DNA of 16,346 nucleotides from Candidatus Flexifilum affinis (GCA_016713325.1 JADJPJ010000064.1:1-16346), one strand, 5' to 3'. Shown: positions 1 through 7,791, counted from the first letter of the stretch. Translations and numbers: made by a program. Notes: generated by a model from the letters alone, not told the origin.

Positions 1-1
1 C

Positions 2-664
2 GTGCTGATCGTCGGCGCGATGCTCCGCTTTCGTCTGAAGCAGAACCGCCTGCCCCTGCTGTGGATCGGTCTCGCCTACATCCTGCTGATCATCCTGGCG
101 GTTGCCGCCGGCGGGGCGCTCAAATGGCTGCATCTCACCCATGTCGCCGTCGCCCTAGCGCTGATCATCGCCGCTCTTGCCGCGCCGTTGCCGCGCCTGG
201 GGCGCTGGTCGGTGAGCGTGGCTGTCTGTGCGCTGTGCGCAGCCCAGTGCATCAGCTCTCTTGCTTCGCCGTTCCGCTACTACAGCGCGGTCGGAGATGC
301 TTTGTCCTCTGTGACGCCTGATGACGCTCCCATCTATCTTCAGCACAGGACGGTGCTGTGGGCGGTGCAGCTCAACAACCCGGCGAATGCCGACCGCTTC
401 AGGCTGCTCGACAGCGGCGCTGTCCCACTCGACGGTTCTCTGTACTTGGAGCAGATCGGCTGGCAGCCTGCTGCGCCGTCTGCCTGCAGCGCTGTGCTGT
501 GGACCGACGGCGAACTGCGCCTGCGGCGGCAGCAGGTTAGGCGAAGCCTGCGCTGCCATCCCCTGACCGACTGCGCACACTTGGTTTGTGTTACACTGAT
601 CATGAGCTTTTCACCGAGCGCTGGTGTTTCGGCTGTGAAGAAAAGTCGGGAATCCTCCTCATGA
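2..664 (+). CDS. Membrane protein, C-terminal fragment (5' end outside window)
   Basis: The reading frame is open from the first bases; the GTG at position 2 is probably an internal codon, so the N-terminus lies upstream of the window. Three hydrophobic segments are visible at about residues 19-39, 44-62 and 68-88, followed by a soluble tail of about 130 residues. Several membrane helices followed by a C-terminal extracytoplasmic domain resembles lipid-linked-sugar glycosyltransferases (GT39/PMT type), but no catalytic motif lies in the visible part, so this is only a suggestion. The last 40 or so residues look unlike a folded protein. A one-base shift near 535 would reach a TAG at about 540 and give a more natural end, so the true stop may be earlier. 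The next gene starts 22 bases downstream on the same strand. Confidence 0.55.
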   Translation: MLIVGAMLRFRLKQNRLPLLWIGLAYILLIILAVAAGGALKWLHLTHVAVALALIIAALAAPLPRLGRWSVSVAVCALCAAQCISSLASPFRYYSAVGDALSSVTPDDAPIYLQHRTVLWAVQLNNPANADRFRLLDSGAVPLDGSLYLEQIGWQPAAPSACSAVLWTDGELRLRRQQVRRSLRCHPLTDCAHLVCVTLIMSFSPSAGVSAVKKSRESSS

Positions 665-686
665 ACGTTGCAGAGATATTCCAAAC

Positions 687-3150
687 ATGTCATACGGTCC
701 CGCCCCCGAAGCGGCGGATATCGCCCAGACCTGGCTGGAGCGGCATGAGCGCCAGTTCGACCTGGTCATCGACAACCAGTGGACGCCGCCGAAGTCCGGC
801 CGCTATCTGGAAAGTTTCGCCCCGGCCACCGGCGAACGGCTCGCCCAGTATGCTGACGCCGGTGAAGAGGATATCAACGCCGCCGTGACCGCCGCGCGGG
901 AAGCCTTCCAGACCTGGAAAGCAGCGCCCGGCCACGTCCGCGCCCGGCATGTGCCGCCGTCGCCCGCGTGGTGCAGTAGCACGCCCGCCTGCTGGCCGTG
1001 CTGGAGGCGCTGGACAACGGCAAGTCGATTCGCGAGACGCGCGACCTCGACGTGCCGCTGGTCGTCCGCCACTTCTATCACCACGCCGGCTGGGCGCAGT
1101 TGATGGAACGCGAGCTGGACGGCTACCAACCGGTCGGCGTGATCAGCCAGATCATCCCCTGGAACTTCCCGCTGTTGATGCTGGCCTGGAAGGTGGCCCC
1201 GGCCATCGCCATGGGCAACACCGTCGTCATCAAGCCGGCGCCGGCCACCAGCCTGACCGCCCTGCTGTTCGCCGAAATCCTGGTCGAGGCCGGGCTGCCG
1301 CCGGGCGTGGTCAACATCGTCACCGGCGGCGACCAGACCGGCGCGCTGATCACGGCGCACCCCGGTTTCGACAAGATCGCCTTCACCGGCTCGACGGAAG
1401 TCGGCCGCATCATACTGCGCGCCACCGCCGGCAGCGGCAAGCGCCTGTCGCTGGAGCTGGGCGGCAAGTCGCCGTTCATCGTCTTCGACGATGCCGACCA
1501 GGACGCCGCCATCGAGGGGCTGGTCGATGCCATCTGGTTCAACCAGGGGCAGGTGTGCTGCGCCGGTTCGCGCCTGCTGGTGCAGGAGAGCGTCGCCGAG
1601 ACCTTCCTGAACAAAGTGCGCCGCCGCATGAGCCAGCTGCGCGTCGGGCACTCGCTCGACAAGAGCATCGACATGGGCGCCATCGTCGACGCCCGTCAGC
1701 GCGAGACCATCGACCGCTGGGTGCAGCGCGGCCGCGCCGAAGGGGCCGACGTCTTCCAGGCAGAATGCCCGCTGCCGGACAAGGGCTGCTGGTACCCGCC
1801 CACGCTGATCACCAACGTCAGCTCGGCCTCCAGCGTTGTCCAGGAGGAGATCTTCGGGCCGGTCGTGGTCGCCATGACCTTCCGCACGCCGAGCGAGGCC
1901 ATCGCCCTGGCCAACAACACCCGCTATGGGCTGGCGGCCAGCATCTGGAGCGAGAACGTCAACCTCGCCCTCGACGTGGCCCACAAGGTGAAAGCCGGAT
2001 CGGTCTGGGTCAACTGCACCAACCTGTTCGACGCGGCGTCGGGGTTCGGCGGCTACCGCGAGAGCGGCTATGGGCGTGAGGGCGGCCGCGAAGGGCTGTT
2101 CGAGTACGTCCGGCCGGCATGGCAGGCCCGCCCCCGCCCGGTCGCCGATGGCCCGCGCGCCGAGTTCACGGCCAAGTCTCGGCCCCTGCCCGCGCCGATC
2201 AACGGCCGGCCGATCCTCCCCGGTCTGCTGACCATCGACCGCACCGCCAGTTGTTCATCGGCGGCGCGCAGAAGCGCCCGGACGGCAGCTACAGCCGCCC
2301 GATCTACGCCGCCGACGGGCATGTCATCGCCCAGGTGGCCGACGGCAACCGCAAGGACATCCGCGACGCCGTCGAGGCCGCCGTCAAGGCCGCGCCGGGT
2401 TGGGGCAAGAAGAACGGCCACAGCCGAGCGCAGATCGTCTACTACATCGCTGAGAACCTGAGCGCCCGCACCGACGAATTCGTCCAGCGCATCGCCGCCC
2501 TGACCGGTAATGCCGACGCTGCGAAGCGCGAGGTTGAAGCGTCCATCGACCGGTTGTTCACCTACGCCGCCTATGCCGACAAGTTCGGCGGCACAGTGCA
2601 GGAGACCACCCTGCGCGGCCTGACCATCGCCCTGCACGAGCCGGTCGGCGTAATCGGAGTGGTCTGCCCAGACGAGAATCCGCTGCTGGCCTTCGTCTCG
2701 CTGGTCGCCCCGGCCGTGGCGCGTGGCAATGCCGTCGTCGTCATCCCCTCGGAGCGCCACGCCGTGGTCGCCGCCGACTTCTACCAGGTGCTGGAGACCT
2801 CCGACGTGCCGGCCGGCGTGATCAACATCGTCACCGGCGCCCGCGATGCCCTGACCAAAACCCTGGCCGAGCACGATGCCATCGAGTCGGTGTGGTACTT
2901 CGGCGGGGCGGCGGGCAGCGAGCAGGTCGAGAAGCTGTCTGCAGGAAACATGAAGCGCACCTGGGTCAGCTATGGCATCCGCCGCGACTGGTTCGATGCC
3001 GAGCAGGGCGCCGGCGAGGAATTCCTGCACGAGGCCACGCAGGTCAAGAACATCTGGGTGCCGACGGGAGTAGAAACCTCACCCCCGCTTCGCTCGCTCA
3101 GCCGCCCCTCTCCGCGCGAGAGGGGCAGGAACCGCAATGTTCCGGGGTGA
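687..3150 (+). pseudogene. Two-domain aldehyde dehydrogenase (ALDH16 type), frameshifted
   Basis: This is an NAD(P)-dependent aldehyde dehydrogenase with two ALDH modules in one chain, about 800 residues, as in the ALDH16 family. The first module (687 to about 2180) carries FTGSTEVG (cofactor binding), LELGGKSP (general-base Glu), FNQGQVCCAGSR (catalytic Cys at 1556-1558) and EEIFGPVV. The second module (about 2250-3070) keeps the fold (EPVGVIGVVCPDE, PSERH, GVINIVTG) but has no GQxC active-site cysteine, as known for ALDH16 C-terminal domains, which serve structural roles. The frame moves at about 951, where a TAG also follows at 977-979 in the continuing frame, and again at about 2248; both shifts fit one lost base. 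The ATG at 687 is used because homology starts there; the Shine-Dalgarno signal is weak. Family homology ends near IWVPTG at about 3069, and the remaining codons come from a repeat. It may be intact in the real genome. Family confidence is high; functional status is uncertain. Confidence 0.85.
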
Positions 3151-3153
3151 GGT
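3076..3153. repeat. Palindromic repeat at the 3' end of the aldehyde dehydrogenase gene
   Basis: Outer inverted arms ACCTCACCCC (3076-3085) and GGGGTGAGGT (3144-3153) flank a perfect inner hairpin, CCCCTCTC (3105-3112) and GAGAGGGG (3118-3125) around a CGCGC loop. The element starts just after the last recognisable residues of the dehydrogenase and supplies both the extra C-terminal codons and the TGA stop (3148-3150). This nested organisation is typical of REP-like mobile palindromes in GC-rich genomes. No second full copy is in the window. Confidence 0.7.
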
Positions 3154-3157
3154 ACGC

Positions 3158-3181
3158 GTAGGGGCGGTTCGCGACCCGCCC
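3158..3181 (+). repeat. GTAGGG-type palindrome, copy 1
   Basis: The element begins GTAGGGGCG and folds as GGGCGG(T) against (A)CCCGCCC with one mismatch around a CGCG loop. Other members with the same GTAGGG lead but different stem arms occur at 4235-4258, 10202-10226, 10372-10395 and 13072-13095. Confidence 0.6.
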
Positions 3182-3211
3182 GCTGCCCGACATTAGAAAC
3201 GTCGGGCAGCG
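3181..3211. repeat. Perfect 11-bp stem hairpin
   Basis: CGCTGCCCGAC (3181-3191) and GTCGGGCAGCG (3201-3211) are exact reverse complements around a 9-base loop. No T-run follows on either strand, so it is not a standard intrinsic terminator. It directly abuts the preceding GTAGGG palindrome. Confidence 0.65.
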
Positions 3212-3300
3212 CGTGAAAAACACGAGATACCCCTGGAAGGGGGTTCCGCGCGCGGAGATCGTGCGGCATGGCCTCGCAATCGCAAATGTCCGCCCAACCG

Positions 3301-3321
3301 AACCGGCTTCAGCCGGTTTTT
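3301..3321 (+). terminator. Likely intrinsic terminator after the aldehyde dehydrogenase
   Basis: AACCGGC (3301-3307) pairs with GCCGGTT (3312-3318) around a TTCA tetraloop and runs into T(5) at 3317-3321. The T-run lies 3' on the + strand, so it would stop + strand transcription about 150 bases after the dehydrogenase stop. The arms are short and this sequence could also be part of a dispersed repeat. Confidence 0.5.
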
Positions 3322-3339
3322 CGCGGCCTTTGGGGTAGC

Positions 3340-3383
3340 CGGAGAATTCCATTCTCCGCCGAGCCGCTGGGGCTGCGCCCCAG
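3340..3383. repeat. Two further adjacent hairpins between converging genes
   Basis: CGGAGAAT (3340-3347) pairs with ATTCTCCG (3351-3358), loop TCC. CTGGGGC (3367-3373) pairs with GCCCCAG (3377-3383), loop TGC. Together with the elements upstream, the roughly 290-base gap between the dehydrogenase and the FGE-fold gene holds five hairpins and no credible gene. Confidence 0.55.
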
Positions 3384-3439
3384 ACCCCGCAGAAAAATCA
3401 GAACGTCAGAAGTTCAGAACTCAGAAATCCAGCAAAGAT

Positions 3440-4429
3440 TCAATAGAGGACGAGACGAAACCCCCTGTTGCTGAGCCCGCTAACCGGGTCGCCCCCGTCG
3501 CGGTCGGCGCAGCGGAAGTCATCAGTAAGGACGAAGTACCACGAGCCGCCCCGCAGAAAGCGAACATCTGTTCCATTCTCATCATTACTCAGGGTGTCGG
3601 CTTGAGTTCGGCACCATTCCCAGACGTTCCCGGCCATGTCCACCACGCCGAACGGGCTGTCACCCCGTCCTTCGTAGGCGGTCACCGCTGTCGTTCGCTC
3701 GCCATGCCCGGGCGGCTTGGACCGCAGAAACCATCTTGTGCCATCAACCTGGTTGTTACAGCGCGTCCCGTCCCAATTGTTACCCCACGGGTAATCGCGC
3801 CCATCCTGGTCCTGCGCCGCGTACTGCCACTGCGCTTCGGTCGGCAGCATGATCCGCTCGCCCGTCGTTTCGCTCAGCCACAAGCAGAAGGCCATGCTCT
3901 CGTACCAGGACACGCCGACGACCGGCTGCTGCGCGCCGTTGAAATCAGAGCCCCGCCAGTATCTCGGTTCCGTCCACTTTTCCTGTTGGCGCACCGTCCA
4001 GCCCGCCGCTGTCCACCAACGTTCCGTCGTATAGCCGCCTGCCTCGATGAACTTGGCGTATTGGGCGTTGGTAACGGGATATTTGGCGATCCGATAGCGC
4101 TCTGTTGGAATTGCGAGTGTGACGTTCCGATCGCTTGTCTTAAGCGTCCCACTCCCGCCGGGAATTTCAATCCAGGCGAAGGGCGCGGGCATTAGTTGAT
4201 CGGGAGGTGTCAGGCGAATGGGCTTCGCGGGAGCGGGCGTCTCAGGAGACGCCCCTACGGGAGACGCGGCTTTCTCGGCCTTCTCCGCCGCGATGCGTTC
4301 CTCTTCCGCTTTTTGCGCGGCAAGCCGTTCGCGCTCGGTTTTCTCTTTGACGATACGCTCTAGTTCGACTTTTTCCGCTGCAATCCGTTTCTGTTCTGCT
4401 GCGGCTGCCACCGTGTCAGCTGTCCTCAT
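3440..4429 (-). CDS. Coiled-coil plus FGE-sulfatase (SUMF1/EgtB/PvdO-fold) protein
   Basis: The 329-residue product has a charged Ala/Glu/Lys coiled coil at about residues 5-55, a Pro/Ala linker at 55-75, and an FGE-sulfatase fold at about 80-329 with PVTNAQYAKF, GVSWYESMAFCLWL, LPTEAQWQYAA, GNVWEWC, FLRGGSWY and C-terminal NRGFRLV. True formylglycine-generating enzymes need a cysteine pair just after the RGGSW motif; here the residues are YFVLTDDFRC, so the pair is missing. The domain is therefore more likely a binding module of C-type-lectin-like fold than an active oxidase. It starts 8 bases after a TIR domain stop on the same strand but in another frame, and no Shine-Dalgarno is visible, so the two may once have been one TIR-coiled-coil-FGE protein. 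Stop is TGA. Codons 58-67 of the linker coincide with a GTAGGG-type palindrome. Confidence 0.85.
   Translation of the reverse strand: MRTADTVAAAAEQKRIAAEKVELERIVKEKTERERLAAQKAEEERIAAEKAEKAASPVGASPETPAPAKPIRLTPPDQLMPAPFAWIEIPGGSGTLKTSDRNVTLAIPTERYRIAKYPVTNAQYAKFIEAGGYTTERWWTAAGWTVRQQEKWTEPRYWRGSDFNGAQQPVVGVSWYESMAFCLWLSETTGERIMLPTEAQWQYAAQDQDGRDYPWGNNWDGTRCNNQVDGTRWFLRSKPPGHGERTTAVTAYEGRGDSPFGVVDMAGNVWEWCRTQADTLSNDENGTDVRFLRGGSWYFVLTDDFRCADRDGGDPVSGLSNRGFRLVLY
4235..4258 (-). repeat. GTAGGG-type palindrome inside a coding sequence
   Basis: On the minus strand the element reads GTAG then GGGCGTCT, loop CCTG, AGACGCCC. It lies in frame in the linker of the FGE-fold protein and encodes about residues 58-66 (VGASPETPA), between coiled coil and domain. 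It shares its lead and layout with the intergenic palindromes at 3158, 10372 and 13072. Confidence 0.55.
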
Positions 4430-4437
4430 TTCATAGT

Positions 4438-4890
4438 CTACCCGGACACCTCAGCCAGTGTCTCGCAGTCGCGCGCGAAATCGGGATTGGGACGCACCCG
4501 GCTGGCATTGAGGCGCACCAGCTTCTTCATGCGCTCCGGAAGGTCGGCGCTGACCGGCATTGGCGTGGCGGACTTCAGCACCGGAATGACGATCTTGCCC
4601 TGGTCCAGCGCGCTCTCTACCTCGATGCGCACGAAATCGTCGTCGCGGTCGGCGCGCTCCTTCAGGATGCTCGTCCACGCCTCGCCGATGATCACCAGCA
4701 CCACATCGCAGGCGCGCACCTATGCCGCGAGATACTCCACGAAGTCGACGCCGGGCGGGATCTTGCCGTTGTCGCCGACATCCTGAAAGACATTCTCCGC
4801 GCCAAAGTGCTTCGCCATATGCTCAAACAGGCGGTCGGTGAAGTCCTGGCTGTCGAGGCGTCGGTAGGAGATGAAAAGCTTCAGCGTCAT
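4438..4890 (-). pseudogene. TIR domain protein with internal TAG stop
   Basis: Reading from the ATG at 4890 gives 150 codons that match a whole bacterial TIR domain: FISYRRLDSQDF at the N-terminus, NVFQDV, then VRACDVVLVIIGEAW, DDDFVRIEVESAL, IVIPVLK and the family's usual end VRPNPDFARDCETLAEVSG. Codon 57 is TAG (4720-4722), where relatives carry an ordinary residue, so the first 56 codons and a downstream piece starting at GTG 4719 are separated. TIR domains either bind other TIRs or cleave NAD; the conserved acidic residue in VRIEVE is present. A GGAA motif lies a few bases before the ATG. The FGE-fold gene follows after 8 bases. The break may be a point error or a real nonsense mutation. 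Confidence 0.75.
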
Positions 4891-5059
4891 GGCGTTCCAT
4901 GAGGAATGAATCGGACGGCACAGACGAACAGTATAACCCGCAGACAGGAGTCGGCACTAATCCCACCGCGCGGCAGCTGGTCACAACCGCAGAGCTGCAC
5001 CTCGTCAGCGATGGGAAAGCGAGATCTTCGGCCCTCACCCGCTGCGCGTCCGGGGCATC

Positions 5060-5079
5060 GGACGGCAAGAATGCCGTCC
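5060..5079. repeat. GCAAGAATGC palindrome, copy A
   Basis: GGACGGCA (5060-5067) pairs exactly with TGCCGTCC (5072-5079) around the loop AGAA. Related copies with the same core GCAAGAATGC and slightly different arms are at 10202-10226 and 10436-10455. Confidence 0.65.
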
Positions 5080-5190
5080 CTGACAACCCCATGCAGGCCA
5101 AAGTCAAACAACACAGGACGCACCTGACAGGAGATTCGGCACAGGCGCTACCCCTGGGCAATGTGCCCAACTTCACAAACCCTATCTCTA

Positions 5191-5219
5191 TTGTCTCTAC
5201 ATAAATTCCGCTGTAGGAT
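5191..5219 (+). promoter_or_regulatory. Putative sigma70-type promoter for the small paralogue
   Basis: TTGTCT (5191-5196), a 17-base spacer, and TAGGAT (5214-5219) match the -35/-10 pattern with correct spacing. The start codon at 5283 lies about 55 bases downstream of the expected transcription start. Assignment rests on sequence pattern only. Confidence 0.4.
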
Positions 5220-5282
5220 GTTTTTCAGACGAACCGGTATAGAAAATATGGATAAAAAACATGGACGGCATTTTGGTGCAAA

Positions 5283-5687
5283 ATGACGGACCGCGCATGG
5301 ACGATGAACGCCGTGAAAGCGGCCGCTGAGTACGCCGCAGAACACCGGACCTGGATCGTGCTGGCGCGCATGCTGCCCACTGCCACCCCGCGTTGGTGCG
5401 GCGAACTGGCCCGCAATTACCGGCTGAACGAAGCCGAGCAGCTCGATATCGCCGCCTTCCAGCGCATCGCGGCACAGTTCCGCATTTACCTGGTCGTCCG
5501 CGTCGTCGAGGTCGAAGACAGCGATTTCGACCTGGGTGTGGTGCGTGCGGCCAACGATCTCGGCGTCGAGAAGGTCCTGGTCAAACTGCCGGAGAAGAAA
5601 TCACGCCCGGCGCGCCTGCGGCAGATCTTCCAGTTGAACGCCCTGCTCGACCACTACCATCATGAACTGATGACTCTGCCGGCCTGA
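5283..5687 (+). CDS. Small alpha/beta protein of unknown function, paralogue 1
   Basis: The 134-residue product is not recognised. It is clearly homologous to the next gene: TMNAVKAAAEYAAEH, WIVLARMLP, DFDLGVVRAANDLGVEKVLVKLP each have a counterpart there. Predicted order is helix (residues 7-21), strand (24-32), helix near 48-65, strand with acidic end (68-77), helix (81-92), strand (94-100). That order is reminiscent of the universal-stress/HUP fold with its first strand missing, but no nucleotide-binding glycine motif is visible, so this is only an inference. There is no signal peptide or membrane segment. No good Shine-Dalgarno precedes ATG 5283; it is preferred because the paralogue aligns from this point (MTDRAW against MADTKW). 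Stop is TGA. Confidence 0.75.
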   Translation: MTDRAWTMNAVKAAAEYAAEHRTWIVLARMLPTATPRWCGELARNYRLNEAEQLDIAAFQRIAAQFRIYLVVRVVEVEDSDFDLGVVRAANDLGVEKVLVKLPEKKSRPARLRQIFQLNALLDHYHHELMTLPA

Positions 5688-5832
5688 AAACGCCGAATAT
5701 TATCCATTACGAGAACGATCAAGATGCTTATGTCGATCTTCAGCCTACATTACTGTCGATAATCACTATGGAAAATCGGCAAGAACGTTTTCAATAGGGG
5801 GTGTTGCAGAAGACATTCCTGGAGACATGCAT

Positions 5833-6318
5833 ATGAATGGCATCATGGTTCACATGGCCGACACCAAATGGACGACCGCCGCAGTGAAGGCCGCCTGCAC
5901 ATTCGCCCATGAACATACCGAAATCGGCAAGTGGATTGCGCTCGTGCGCATGCTGCCCTCGGATATGCTTCACTGGACCGGAGACGAGGCCAAAGAATAC
6001 CATTTCACAGAATCCGAACTCGAAGACATCGAAAATTACAAGAAGCTGGCCGAAGACTGCGGCATGCGCTTGAGCGTGCATGCCTTCGAGTACAATGAGC
6101 ACAAATTCGACGAAGGCGTCGTCAACATCGCCGATAAGCTGGAAATCCACAATGTTCTCGTCGAGATCGCGCCCTCCGCGCTGCCCTTCCTGCACTCGCG
6201 TCACGTCCGCCATCTGGGCCACCTGCTGGAGACCCATCAACACCATCTGCTGACGATGGAGCACCAGCCGGTTGTCGATGTCGACTGGACGCCGGAAGTC
6301 GAGGAATACGTCGAATAG
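5833..6318 (+). CDS. Small alpha/beta protein of unknown function, paralogue 2
   Basis: The 161-residue product is a diverged tandem copy of the preceding gene, with KWTTAAVKAACTFAHEH, KWIALVRMLPS, RLSVHAFEYNEHKFDEGVV and IHNVLVEIAP in the same order. It adds a His-rich stretch (SRHVRHLGHLLETHQHHLL) and an acidic tail (WTPEVEEYVE) absent from paralogue 1. The His cluster could bind a metal, which is speculative. GGAGA (5821-5825) lies 7 bases before ATG 5833, so that start is chosen over ATG 5827; the paralogue alignment begins further in at MADTKW. The TAG stop here is genuine and is followed by a strong terminator. A 145-base gap separates the two copies, so they may be transcribed separately. 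Function unknown. Confidence 0.8.
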   Translation: MNGIMVHMADTKWTTAAVKAACTFAHEHTEIGKWIALVRMLPSDMLHWTGDEAKEYHFTESELEDIENYKKLAEDCGMRLSVHAFEYNEHKFDEGVVNIADKLEIHNVLVEIAPSALPFLHSRHVRHLGHLLETHQHHLLTMEHQPVVDVDWTPEVEEYVE

Positions 6319-6351
6319 AGCGCGCTCGTCAGGCGCCGCGCCTGGACTCGT

Positions 6352-6392
6352 AAAGGGCGCCCTCCGGTCACGCACCGGTGGGGCGCCCTTTT
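6352..6392. terminator. Strong, probably bidirectional intrinsic terminator
   Basis: AAAGGGCGCCC (6352-6362) pairs with GGGCGCCCTTT (6381-6391), an 11-bp stem, with an inner CCGGT/ACCGG hairpin and a T(4) run at 6389-6392. The A-rich 5' flank becomes a T tract on the other strand. It sits between the converging unknown paralogue 2 and the haloperoxidase-family gene and can serve both. Confidence 0.85.
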
Positions 6393-6425
6393 GTGTTGTC
6401 TGGCGATCGTGCACGGCGCCCGCGC

Positions 6426-7774
6426 TTAATCGATCCGAAACTGCAGGCTGCTGACACGCTCCCGATGCACTCCCCCTGATCCATCCCCTGATCGATCGCG
6501 GCGCGGTAGTGAATGCCGCCGTACAGTCGGGAGATAGCCGCCTCTTCGGCGTATTCTGCGAAGGAGCTGAAGCTCCGCGCCGCCAGACCCCGCGCATCGT
6601 GCGTGTGATCGGTGAAGGCGTAGTGCTCCCCGAACAAATCCGTGAGCACTCGGGCGGATGCAGCGGACTGAACGGAATGCCCCGAGGTGTACTCCGGAAA
6701 CGGCGGCGTGTTGATCGGCGGCATCCATTCGGCGTCGATCATCGACTGGATGTAGGTGACCGGCCGCAGCAGGTTGTACTGGAACTTGGCGTACCAGCAG
6801 CCGATGAACGAGTCGGCGACCGCGATGCCGAGCCTGGCGTAGGCTTCGGCCGCCAGCGCCAGCGATGCCTCCTCCTGCGCCAGCACCTGTGTCAGAAGTG
6901 ATATCGAATGCCCCGGAGGCGTCTCCGTCTGCCCCGGATCGTCGGCCCAGAACAGGGCGATCGCTTCCTGCTCCGGCGTCAGCGCGCGGGTGCTCTCGTA
7001 CACTTCGGCGGCCTCGCGATAGAAGACCGACTGCGTCTCTTCCGAATACTCCGGCGGCACGGACGGCATGCAGGTCGCGCCAGAGTCGAGCGCGAACGGC
7101 CGGTTGTCTCCCCAGAACGGCTGGAGCGCGGGCTGCGGATCGCCACCGGTGCGCGGGGTCGGCACCCAGAAACCGACGCCGGTCGGGCTGACGTAGTCGG
7201 ACGGGAATGACCGGCGGTATCCCTCATGCCCGCCATCGCTCATCGACCATTCGTAGATGGCCGCTGCCACCTCGCGACCGTACGCGTCGGAGCGGGAGAA
7301 CACGGCCGGATCGAGCATCAGGCCATACTGGCGGGAGAAGCGCGCGTACAGTGCCGCGATTTCCGCCTGACCGGCATCCGTGGTGTTGGCGAACAGCGCG
7401 CGGGTGATCGCCGCCAGGGCGCTGTTGGCCGCCACGCCCCAGTCGATTTCCTCTGCTGCGTCCGGCTGAGGCAGCGCGGTCAGCTCATTCAACTGGCCGG
7501 CCAGCGACTGGTACTCGGGCATGCCGGCCAGCACTGTTTCGTAGAGCGTCACGCCGGTGTAGCCAAAGGCGCGAGAGGCCACCGGCGGCGAGAAACCGGG
7601 CGTGCTCTTCACCAACTTCAGTTGCAGGCTGAACCAGGCGCGCGCCACGTCGGCATCGAGGTCGGCCGGAAGAGCGGGTTTCGCCGCCTGGACCAGACCA
7701 GCAGCCGACAGGAGAAAGATCAGGGCGAGGGTCAGGCTGAGCAGCCTGCCGCCTCTCGTCAGAATTCGTCTCAT
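6426..7774 (-). CDS. Secreted vanadium-dependent haloperoxidase / PAP2-superfamily protein
   Basis: Residues 1-30 form a signal peptide (RR start, hydrophobic core, cleavage near VQA). The mature protein has the three vanadate or phosphate binding motifs of the vanadium haloperoxidase/PAP2 superfamily: KFQYNLLRP (Lys330, Arg337), YTSGHSVQ (Ser364-Gly365-His366) and SRLYGGIHYR (Arg416, His422). Members either oxidise halides with peroxide or act as phosphatases; sequence alone does not settle which. Without correction the frame runs on to 6368, inside the terminator. One lost base near 6461 restores ECIGERVSSLQFRID and a TAA at 6426-6428, giving about 449 residues. GGAAAG precedes the ATG by about 8 bases. 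It follows the FAD oxidase after 17 bases, so the two are surely co-transcribed. Export places it outside the cytoplasmic membrane. Confidence 0.88.
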
Positions 7775-7791
7775 GGTGCTTTCCTTTCGTC

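Larger units (their letters stand above)
4891..5282. other. Divergent intergenic region with one palindrome and a promoter
   Basis: This 392-base gap separates the TIR gene (minus) from the first small paralogue (plus). It holds the palindrome at 5060-5079 and a promoter-like pair at 5191-5219. Open frames inside it have no recognisable protein character. Confidence 0.5.

Noticed and set aside
803..1984. A 393-codon open frame on the minus strand opposite the aldehyde dehydrogenase.
   Set aside because: It is a high-GC shadow of the dehydrogenase frame with no recognisable motifs; the plus strand has clear ALDH signatures throughout.
951..2250. Programmed frameshifting in the two-domain aldehyde dehydrogenase.
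   Set aside because: No slippery heptamer or downstream structure was seen at either site, and similar breaks occur in several unrelated genes here.
3181..3211. The 11-bp hairpin as an intrinsic terminator.
   Set aside because: No T-run follows the stem on either strand; the hairpin at 3301-3321 fits better.
3076..3383. The hairpin cluster as a CRISPR array.
   Set aside because: The hairpins differ in sequence and spacing; there are no identical repeats with unique spacers.
977..4722. In-frame TAG codons in two otherwise good genes suggested amber recoding.
   Set aside because: TAG serves as the natural stop of the second unknown paralogue (6316-6318), the regulator (10472-10474) and the dirigent-like gene (9407-9409), and both TAG-bearing loci also have frame problems. 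Point errors or mutations are simpler.
4899..5204. A 101-codon plus-strand frame in the TIR/paralogue gap as a small gene.
   Set aside because: It spans the palindrome at 5060-5079, lacks a ribosome site and has no domain-like character.
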